From contig SLLM01000248.1 in NCBI GenBank assembly GCA_007134055.1, positions 1-40,038 of the forward strand: a DNA stretch of 40,038 nt. Direction: 5' to 3'. Shown here piece after piece: positions 33,752 to 40,038 of the stretch; the first letter of the stretch is position 1; each line of letters opens with the position of its first letter. The stretch is from Ectothiorhodospiraceae bacterium. Lineage in GTDB: Bacteria; Pseudomonadota; Gammaproteobacteria; Nitrococcales; Aquisalimonadaceae. The notes under the pieces were generated by a model, which was not told where the DNA came from, made no database searches, and saw only the letters and a program-made list of their open reading frames with translations. Position numbers and translations under genes: made by a program.

Positions 33752-33851
33752 ACGAGATACGGCCGGGAACGACGGTCACCCTCGGGGGCCGCGCCATCCG
33801 GAGCTGGACGGGAGGCTCCACCGTCCCCGCAACATACAAGAGGTGCAGGCA

Positions 33852-35141
33852 ATGACCAGCAATCAACGTCTTATGGAGCGTCGCGAGCAGGCAGTTGCCC
33901 GCGGCGTTGCCAATCTTCACCCCTTGTTCGCCGCATCCGCGGACAATGCCCGGATCATCGATGCGGACGGCAGGGAGTATATCGATTTTGCCAGCGGCAT
34001 CGCCGTGCTCAATACCGGACATCGCCATCCGCAACTCATGGCGGCGGTGCGCAGGCAACTCGACTCGTTCACCCATACCTGCTTCCACGTCATGGGATAC
34101 GAATCCTATGTGGAGCTGGCGGAGAAGCTCAACCGGCTCACACCCGGCGCATTCCCGAAGAAGTCTCTGCTGGTCAACACCGGGGCCGAGGCCGTGGAGA
34201 ACGCGATCAAGATCGCCCGCTCGTACACGGGCCGCCCCGGCGTCATCGCCTTCGACGGCGGCTTTCATGGCCGCACCCTGCTGACGATGGGACTGACCGG
34301 CAAGGTGATGCCCTACAAGAAGGGTTTCGGCCCCATGCCCGCGGGAATCCACCATGCCGCGTACCCCAACGCCCTGCACGGGATCTCGGTGGAGGATGCG
34401 CTGCGCTCGCTTGAGGACCGGCTCCGTTTTGATATCGAGCCGGAAGCCGTGGCCGCCATGATCGTCGAACCGGTGATGGGCGAAGGCGGATTCTACGTTG
34501 CGCCGCCGGCCTTCCTGCGGGGCCTGCGGGACATCGCCAGCCGCCACGGCATCGTCCTGATCGCCGACGAGGTCCAGAGCGGGTTCGGCCGTACCGGTCG
34601 CATGTTCGCCGTCGAGCATGCCGGCGTGGAGCCGGACCTGATCACCATGGCGAAGTCCCTGGCCGGAGGGTTTCCCCTGGCGGCGGTCACCGGCCGCGCC
34701 GAGATCATGGACGCCCCCCATGCCGGCGGCCTGGGCGGAACCTACGGCGGCAATCCGGTGGCGGTCGCCGCTGCCCTGGCAGTGCTGGAGGTACTGGAAT
34801 CCGAGGGTCTGCTGGACAAGGCGGAACGGATCGGGCAGCGCAGCCTCGAGCGGCTGCGCCCGCTGCAGCAGAGCTGCGACACGGTCGCCGAGGTGCGTGG
34901 CCTGGGCGCGATGATCGGCATCGAGTTCATGCGTGAAGGCGTACCGGCACCGGACATGGTGCAGGCGGTTGTCAGCCGGGCGCGGGACCAGGGGCTGTTG
35001 CTGCTATCCTGCGGCATGCACGGTAACGTGATCCGGCTGCTGGCGCCGCTGACCATCCCCGACGAGGATCTGGAGCGCGGTCTCGCCATGCTGGCGGACG
35101 CCATCACGGCACAGGAGAAGGCGGGCCTGCAACCCGCCTGA
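33852..35141 (+). CDS. gabT: class III aminotransferase (4-aminobutyrate aminotransferase-like)
   Basis: ANLHPLFAASADNARIIDADGREYIDFASGIAVLNTGHRHP; LVNTGAEAVENAIKIARSYTGRPGVIAFDGGFHGRT; IADEVQSGFGRTGRMFAVEHAGVEPDLITMAKSLAGGFPLAAVTGRAE. Confidence 0.92.
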   Translation: MTSNQRLMERREQAVARGVANLHPLFAASADNARIIDADGREYIDFASGIAVLNTGHRHPQLMAAVRRQLDSFTHTCFHVMGYESYVELAEKLNRLTPGAFPKKSLLVNTGAEAVENAIKIARSYTGRPGVIAFDGGFHGRTLLTMGLTGKVMPYKKGFGPMPAGIHHAAYPNALHGISVEDALRSLEDRLRFDIEPEAVAAMIVEPVMGEGGFYVAPPAFLRGLRDIASRHGIVLIADEVQSGFGRTGRMFAVEHAGVEPDLITMAKSLAGGFPLAAVTGRAEIMDAPHAGGLGGTYGGNPVAVAAALAVLEVLESEGLLDKAERIGQRSLERLRPLQQSCDTVAEVRGLGAMIGIEFMREGVPAPDMVQAVVSRARDQGLLLLSCGMHGNVIRLLAPLTIPDEDLERGLAMLADAITAQEKAGLQPA

Positions 35142-35206
35142 ACCAGTCCCCGGCGGCTGCATCGCGGCCCCGGGCACCGATTACGGGCAGGAGCCGCGTT
35201 CAAGCC

Positions 35207-36073
35207 ATGACATACCTGGTCTTTGTCACCATCCTGTGGGCATTCTCCTTCAGTCTGATCGGGGAGTACCTGGCCGGAAGCGTCGACAGCGACTTCGCCG
35301 TGCTCAGCAGAGTGATTCTCGCCGGCCTGCTGTTCCTGCCGTTCACGCGATTTCGCGGCGTCCCCGCACCGCTGGTGCGGGGCACGCTGCTGGTAGGCGT
35401 GCTGCAATTCGGGATCACCTACCTGTGCCTGTACCGGGCGTTCGGCTACCTGACGGTGCCGGAGATCCTGCTGTTCACGATCACCACGCCGCTGTACGTG
35501 GCACTGATCGACGACAGCCTCTACCGTCGCTTCTCCCCGATCGCCCTGCTGGCGGCCGCGCTGGCGGTGTTCGGGGCCGGGGTGATCCGTTACGACGGTA
35601 TCACCGAAGGGTACGTCATCGGCTTTCTGCTGCTGCAGATGGCGAACTTCACCTTCGCCGCCGGACAGGTCGGCTACAAGCACCTGATCCAGCGCTACCC
35701 GACCGAAATCCCCACGTACGCGTTCTTTTTCTACTTCTACGCCGGTGCACTGCTGATCGCCGGGCCGACGTACCTGGTGTTCGGCGACATGTCGATGATG
35801 CCGGAGACCACGATGCAATGGGGCGTCATCCTCTGGCTGGGTGTGGCGGCCTCCGGTGTTGGCCTGTTCCTCTGGAACCGGGGCGCATGCCTGGTGGATG
35901 CAGGCACCCTTGCAGTGATGAACAATGCCCTGGTGCCTGCGGGTCTACTGGTGAACCTGCTGATCTGGAACCGGGACGAGGATCTGCTGCGCCTGGTCAT
36001 CGGCGGCGGCATCATTGCCCTGTCCCTGTGGGTGAATGCCCGCTTCAGCCGCCATGCGGTGATCCGCGCCTGA
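35207..36073 (+). CDS. EamA/DMT superfamily transporter
   Basis: 288 aa, ~10 TM pattern: TYLVFVTILWAFSFSLIGEYLAG...GITYLCLYRAFGYLTVPEILLFTITTPLYVALID; second EamA repeat. Confidence 0.88.
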   Translation: MTYLVFVTILWAFSFSLIGEYLAGSVDSDFAVLSRVILAGLLFLPFTRFRGVPAPLVRGTLLVGVLQFGITYLCLYRAFGYLTVPEILLFTITTPLYVALIDDSLYRRFSPIALLAAALAVFGAGVIRYDGITEGYVIGFLLLQMANFTFAAGQVGYKHLIQRYPTEIPTYAFFFYFYAGALLIAGPTYLVFGDMSMMPETTMQWGVILWLGVAASGVGLFLWNRGACLVDAGTLAVMNNALVPAGLLVNLLIWNRDEDLLRLVIGGGIIALSLWVNARFSRHAVIRA

Positions 36074-36086
36074 CCGGGACACGGGA

Positions 36087-36374
36087 TCAGGCCTTGAGCT
36101 CGATCTCGACAAAGGCGAATTCGTGCCCGGAGGCATTGATGACCTCGTGCTCCACCCCCGCCGGCCGGGAGTAGGACTGCCCGGCCACCAGTTCGGCATG
36201 CTTTTCGCCCGCCGCGTCGCGGATCAGCAGTGTTCCGGTGGTAATGGGCACCACCACGTAGTCGTAGGCGTGCCTGTGCCAGCCGGTGGAGGCGCCGGGA
36301 GCGAATCGCCACTCGGTAATGCACAGCCTCTCGTCGTCCCGCTGGACGTCGGGTACTGCCGGTATCGCATTCAT
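36087..36374 (-). CDS. small cupin-domain protein
   Basis: 95 aa: FAPGASTGWHRHAYDYVVVPITTGTLLIRDAAGEKHAELVAGQSYSRPAGVEHEVINASGHEFAFVEIEL. Confidence 0.87.
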   Translation of the reverse strand: MNAIPAVPDVQRDDERLCITEWRFAPGASTGWHRHAYDYVVVPITTGTLLIRDAAGEKHAELVAGQSYSRPAGVEHEVINASGHEFAFVEIELKA

Positions 36375-36471
36375 GCTCTCCTCCCGCCTTGCCCTTTCTC
36401 AACCGAACCGTTGCAGATATGCCGGCGGGGAGCCGCACAACGGCGCCCTTTCGTTTGGCTTCTGCGCCCGA

Positions 36472-37785
36472 CTATCCATACAGCACGCCAGGAAGCCAGA
36501 GCGCAATTCCCGGGAACATGGAAATGAGGAACGCCCCGAAGCACATCAGCAGGAAGAACGGCAATGCCGCCCAGGCGATGGTGCCCAGGTTCTCCTTGGT
36601 CAGCCCCTGGATGACGAACAGGTTGAATCCAACCGGCGGCGTCATCTGCCCCAGTTCGATCAGGATGATCACGTAGATGCCGAACCAGATGGGGTCCAGA
36701 CCCGCCTGTGCGATCAGGGGCAGGGTGATGGGCAGGCTCATCACCAGGATGGAGATGCCGTCCAGGAACAGGCCCAGGACGATATAGAAGAACGCCAGGA
36801 TCAGCAGCAGTTGCCAGACGGAGAGATCGATGGCGGCAATGGCCTGGGCGATCTCCTGGGGGATGTGCAGGTACCCCATGGCGGTGGACAGGAACGCCGC
36901 CGCCACCAGGATGGAACAGACCATGGCGGACAGTCTCACCGTCCCCATGATGGCTTCCCGCAGCATCTCCCAGTTGAGCTGGCCGAGTATCGCGGTCACC
37001 ATCAGCGCTGCCGTGACGCCCACCGCGGCGGCCTCCGAAGGAGTCGCGAGTCCGGAATAGATGGCGCCCAGGATGAGCGCGATCAGCGACACCACCGGCA
37101 GCAGGTCGAGCAGCGCCCACAGCCGTTCCCGCCAGCCCGGCGCCTGATCCTTCGCGGCCGGCGCCTTGCTCGGATCCATACCGGCGCGCACGCCGATATA
37201 GAGCATGTAGAGGCCGGCGATCATCAGCCCGGGAATCATGCCGGCGGCGAACAGACGGATGATGGATACTTCCGCCAGCAGCCCGTAGATGATCATCACC
37301 ACCGAAGGGGGGATCAGCAGACCGAAGCTGCCCGCCCCGGCCAGCGAGCCGATGGAGAGATTGCGGTTGTAGCCCCGGCTGCGCAGCTCGGTGGTGGTGA
37401 TCTTGCCGACGGTGGCGGTAGTTGCAGCGCTGGAGCCACTGACCGCCGCGAACAGGGTGCAGCCGAGGACATTGGTGTGGGCAAGGCGGCCGGGGATCAC
37501 ATCCACCCATGGTGCCAGCCCCCGGAACAGCCGATTGGAGATATCGGTGCGGAAGATGATCTCGCCGATGAAAATGAACATCGGAATGGCCGCCACCTCC
37601 CAACTGCTGGCGCTGCGGTAGAGGATTGAGCTGGCAATGGTGCCGATGCGCTGCGGCGGGAAATCCAGCAGCAGGGTCAGCCCGGTGACGCTCACCATGA
37701 GCAGACCGGCGAACACCCACACGCCACTGCCGAGAAAGAAGAAGATGAGCGCCAGGACGACCAGGCCGGATATCAGGGCTTCCAT
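36472..37785 (-). CDS. dctM: TRAP transporter large permease (DctM family, second system)
   Basis: 437 aa multi-TM; AAVSGSSAATTATVGKITTTELRSRGYNRNLSIGSLAGAGSFGLLIPPSVVMIIYG. Confidence 0.95.
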   Translation of the reverse strand: MEALISGLVVLALIFFFLGSGVWVFAGLLMVSVTGLTLLLDFPPQRIGTIASSILYRSASSWEVAAIPMFIFIGEIIFRTDISNRLFRGLAPWVDVIPGRLAHTNVLGCTLFAAVSGSSAATTATVGKITTTELRSRGYNRNLSIGSLAGAGSFGLLIPPSVVMIIYGLLAEVSIIRLFAAGMIPGLMIAGLYMLYIGVRAGMDPSKAPAAKDQAPGWRERLWALLDLLPVVSLIALILGAIYSGLATPSEAAAVGVTAALMVTAILGQLNWEMLREAIMGTVRLSAMVCSILVAAAFLSTAMGYLHIPQEIAQAIAAIDLSVWQLLLILAFFYIVLGLFLDGISILVMSLPITLPLIAQAGLDPIWFGIYVIILIELGQMTPPVGFNLFVIQGLTKENLGTIAWAALPFFLLMCFGAFLISMFPGIALWLPGVLYG

Positions 37786-37802
37786 GGGGTGGCGGTCCTC
37801 GT

Positions 37803-38378
37803 TCAGCTGCGCCAGGGTTCGGGGCCGCGGTCCTCGTCCCCCGCGTCATTGCCTGCGTCGGCGTAGATGTCGACGGGACCGCCGATCAGCAGGCGCAGCA
37901 GGCGAACGCCTAGCTGCAGCGCCAGCAGGGCAATGCCCAGGAACACGGCGCCGGTAGGGATCCACATGGGCACGTCGACAACGCCCGGACTGGTGGTGCC
38001 CCGAGTGATGTGACGGGACACGGTGAACCACATCCACTGGGCGATGAACAACGTCAGCCACAACGTGGCCACCGCGCAGAAGATCTCCAGCACCCGCCTC
38101 GCCCGGGGGCCGAGCTTGTAGAGGACGATGTTCACCCGGATCAGCGCCCCCTCCTCGAGAGCGTAGGCCAGGGCGAGAAAGGTCATGGCGGCAACCGCGT
38201 ACCCGACGAACTCGGTGACCACGTAGGTGGATGTGGCGAAAAAGACGCGCAGCACGATGTCGAGCATGATGTGCCCGACCATGTACAGCAGCAGGACGCC
38301 GGCAACCACGGCCGCCACCCTGGCCAGCAGGTACGACACGTCCTGCAGGCGGTAGACCACCCACCTCAGGTAATGCAT
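37803..38378 (-). CDS. dctQ: TRAP transporter small permease (DctQ family, second system)
   Basis: MHYLRWVVYRLQDVSYLLARVAAVVAGVLLLYMVGHIMLDIVLRVFFATSTYVVTEFVGYAVAAMTFLALAYALEEGALIRVNIVL. Confidence 0.9.
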   Translation of the reverse strand: MHYLRWVVYRLQDVSYLLARVAAVVAGVLLLYMVGHIMLDIVLRVFFATSTYVVTEFVGYAVAAMTFLALAYALEEGALIRVNIVLYKLGPRARRVLEIFCAVATLWLTLFIAQWMWFTVSRHITRGTTSPGVVDVPMWIPTGAVFLGIALLALQLGVRLLRLLIGGPVDIYADAGNDAGDEDRGPEPWRS

Positions 38379-38421
38379 GGCTTACCCCCCGGTCGACCAC
38401 CGACGCCGTTCCCGGCTGCCA

Positions 38422-38462
38422 GCGGGCCTGCCCCGACGCCGATTGCGCCACGGCAGGCCCGC
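38422..38462 (-). repeat. intercistronic hairpin between second dctP and dctQ
   Basis: Perfect 11-bp arms GCGGGCCTGCC / GGCAGGCCCGC. Confidence 0.75.
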
Positions 38463-38469
38463 CCGGCTG

Positions 38470-39480
38470 CTAGCCCCGGCCAACGCGATCGTAGAACTCG
38501 TTGAGAATCTCCTCGGCGGCGCTGCCGGCGCCGTCGACCCAGGCCTCGATCACTGAATCGGCGGCCTGCTGCAGGTGCTCCATCACCTCGTCGTCGGGCG
38601 CGGTCTCGACGTCCACGTCCTGCTGGGCAAGCTCCTCGTAGTTCTGCTCCACCCGACGGGGCACGTTCTCCCAGGTGTAGTCGTTGGCCGCCTGGGCTGC
38701 CTCCATGACCGCGTCCTGGTGGTCCTGTGGCAGGGCCTCGAACTCCATCAGGTTGATGTGGCCCACGTTCAGCGGACTGGCGTAGTTGATCTCGGTAAAC
38801 GCCCGCAGGTGCTCCCACATGCTGGCCGCAACCCCGCCCTCGGCGGAGGTGAGCACCGCATCGATGCCGCCCGCCTGCAGCTGCGGGATGACATCGGACC
38901 AGGAGAGCTGGTTCGGCCGCGCCACGGACTCCCGGAAGGTACGGGTGCCGTTGGCGTCGTAGGTGCGGATGCGCAGGCCATCCAGGTCGTCCATGGTACG
39001 CACGGTGTGATTGGCCCAGATCCCGGAGGGCGGCCAGGCGGACGCATACAGCACCATCTGGTTGTTGGCGCGGAAGACTTCATCATAATAGGGCTGGGCG
39101 ATCTCCCAGAGAATCCGCGCTTCGTTCATGTCCGCCACCAGGAAGGGCAGCGACGAGAGTTCGAACAGCGGATTGATTCCGCCAAGCTGGGTGAGCAGCG
39201 TATCGGCCATCGGCAGGGCGCCGTCACCCACCGCGTCGAAGTGGTCCACGGACGCGTAACCCAGGGCCCCACCGGTATGGTGCGTGATGCGGATGTCGCC
39301 GCCGGTCAGTTCCTCGAGCGTATCCGCGAAAACCCGGTCCGTCTCCGCGTGCAGGGAACCGGACTCGTACTCGTTGGCCAGATCCCACCGCGTCTGGCTC
39401 CAGGCGATCTTCGGCAGGATGCCCATCGCCGCCGCGGCCGCGGTAACGCTGGACACCTTCAATATCGTACGTCTTTTCAT
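38470..39480 (-). CDS. dctP: TRAP transporter substrate-binding protein (DctP family, second system)
   Basis: MKRRTILKVSSVTAAAAAMGILPKIAWSQTRWDLANEYESGSLHAETDRVFADTLEELTGGDIRITHHTGGALG; twin-Arg-like/Sec signal. Confidence 0.92.
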   Translation of the reverse strand: MKRRTILKVSSVTAAAAAMGILPKIAWSQTRWDLANEYESGSLHAETDRVFADTLEELTGGDIRITHHTGGALGYASVDHFDAVGDGALPMADTLLTQLGGINPLFELSSLPFLVADMNEARILWEIAQPYYDEVFRANNQMVLYASAWPPSGIWANHTVRTMDDLDGLRIRTYDANGTRTFRESVARPNQLSWSDVIPQLQAGGIDAVLTSAEGGVAASMWEHLRAFTEINYASPLNVGHINLMEFEALPQDHQDAVMEAAQAANDYTWENVPRRVEQNYEELAQQDVDVETAPDDEVMEHLQQAADSVIEAWVDGAGSAAEEILNEFYDRVGRG

Positions 39481-39515
39481 GGTCTCGTCTCTCCTCGTTG
39501 CCCAAGCTGCTCTGC

Positions 39516-39535
39516 TGACCGGTGGCCACCGGTCA
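39516..39535. repeat. 20-bp perfect palindrome in hyuB-dctP gap
   Basis: TGACCGGTGGCCACCGGTCA. Confidence 0.8.
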
Positions 39536-39540
39536 TGGCG

Positions 39541-40038
39541 TCATGACCCGGTAACCGCCCGGCGTTCGGCCTCCGCCACCGCATCCGCTTCGTAGTTATC
39601 CCGGAGGTAGGCCGTAGTGAATTTGCCAGAGCGCAGATCTTCGCACAATGCCTCGGAACTGCGCTCCGCAGGGGGGCCGTACCCCCCTGCACCCGGCGTC
39701 TGCACGATGACGGCGTCGCCTTCCTTAAGGGGAACATGCTGGGGCTTGGAGGGCAACGCCGTGCGGGAACCCTCCGCGGAGAGCCGGACAAAGGCGCCGC
39801 ACCCCCCCTCGCCACCCCCAGCCAGGCCCCAGGGGGCGTTGCGGAAGCGTTCACCGGCACCGTTGAACACTGCGTCATGGCCAATGGGACGAATGACCCG
39901 GCGCAGCCCCAGCCCGCCGCGGTGACGTCCGGCACCACCGGAGTCGGGCACGAAGCCGTAGCTCTCCACGCGCAGGGGGTATTCCATCTCGATGGCTTCG
40001 ACCGGCAGGTTCGAGGTATTGGTGATATGCACCTGCAC
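39541..40038 (-). CDS. hydantoinase B / oxoprolinase family protein (partial, N-terminus outside window)
   Basis: VHITNTSNLPVEAIEMEYPLRVESYGFVPDSGGAGRHRGGLGLRRVIRP...NAPWGLAGGGEGG...TPGAGGYGPP typical of the HyuB C-terminal region. Confidence 0.9.
   Translation of the reverse strand: MQVHITNTSNLPVEAIEMEYPLRVESYGFVPDSGGAGRHRGGLGLRRVIRPIGHDAVFNGAGERFRNAPWGLAGGGEGGCGAFVRLSAEGSRTALPSKPQHVPLKEGDAVIVQTPGAGGYGPPAERSSEALCEDLRSGKFTTAYLRDNYEADAVAEAERRAVTGS

Noticed and set aside
36286-37629. 447-aa plus-strand ORF
   Set aside because: Antisense to TRAP large permease; shadow ORF.
1-40038. CRISPR array, tRNA/rRNA, transposase or integrase, attachment-site repeats
   Set aside because: None seen on reading; no regularly spaced repeats, no mobile-element proteins.

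Overview
High-GC bacterial chromosomal window, probably a gammaproteobacterium (inference only). About 30 protein-coding genes; I saw no rRNA, tRNA, CRISPR array or mobile element. From left to right: (1) alpha/beta hydrolase (partial), a TRAP transporter (dctM/Q/P), a divergent FAD-dependent oxidoreductase and a GntR/FCD regulator. (2) A BCCT transporter overlapping a UspA-like gene. (3) The most notable locus, ~8.37-18.37 kb: a heme oxygenase + bacteriophytochrome-GGDEF pair, divergent from a tightly packed operon encoding an orphan periplasmic NMT1/SsuA-like binding protein, a 1229-aa HAMP-PAS-GGDEF-EAL protein, a KaiC homologue with a coiled-coil C-terminal tail, and KaiB. This is a candidate kaiA-less Kai timer wired to c-di-GMP signalling, with a red/far-red photoreceptor next to it. 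(4) A molybdenum hydroxylase (CoxM/S/L-like) with MocA-like and XdhC-like maturation genes. (5) A pxpA-accC-pxpB-pxpC-accB operon with a TorT-like binding protein and a sugar-type ABC transporter, i.e. a split urea-carboxylase-like biotin enzyme of unknown substrate, divergent from an XRE-cupin regulator and a GabT-like aminotransferase. (6) A DMT transporter, a cupin, a second TRAP system and the end of a hydantoinase B/oxoprolinase gene. A recurring feature is a strong GC-rich hairpin between each transporter binding-protein gene and the next permease/ATPase gene. All calls come from reading motifs by eye; no database search was run.
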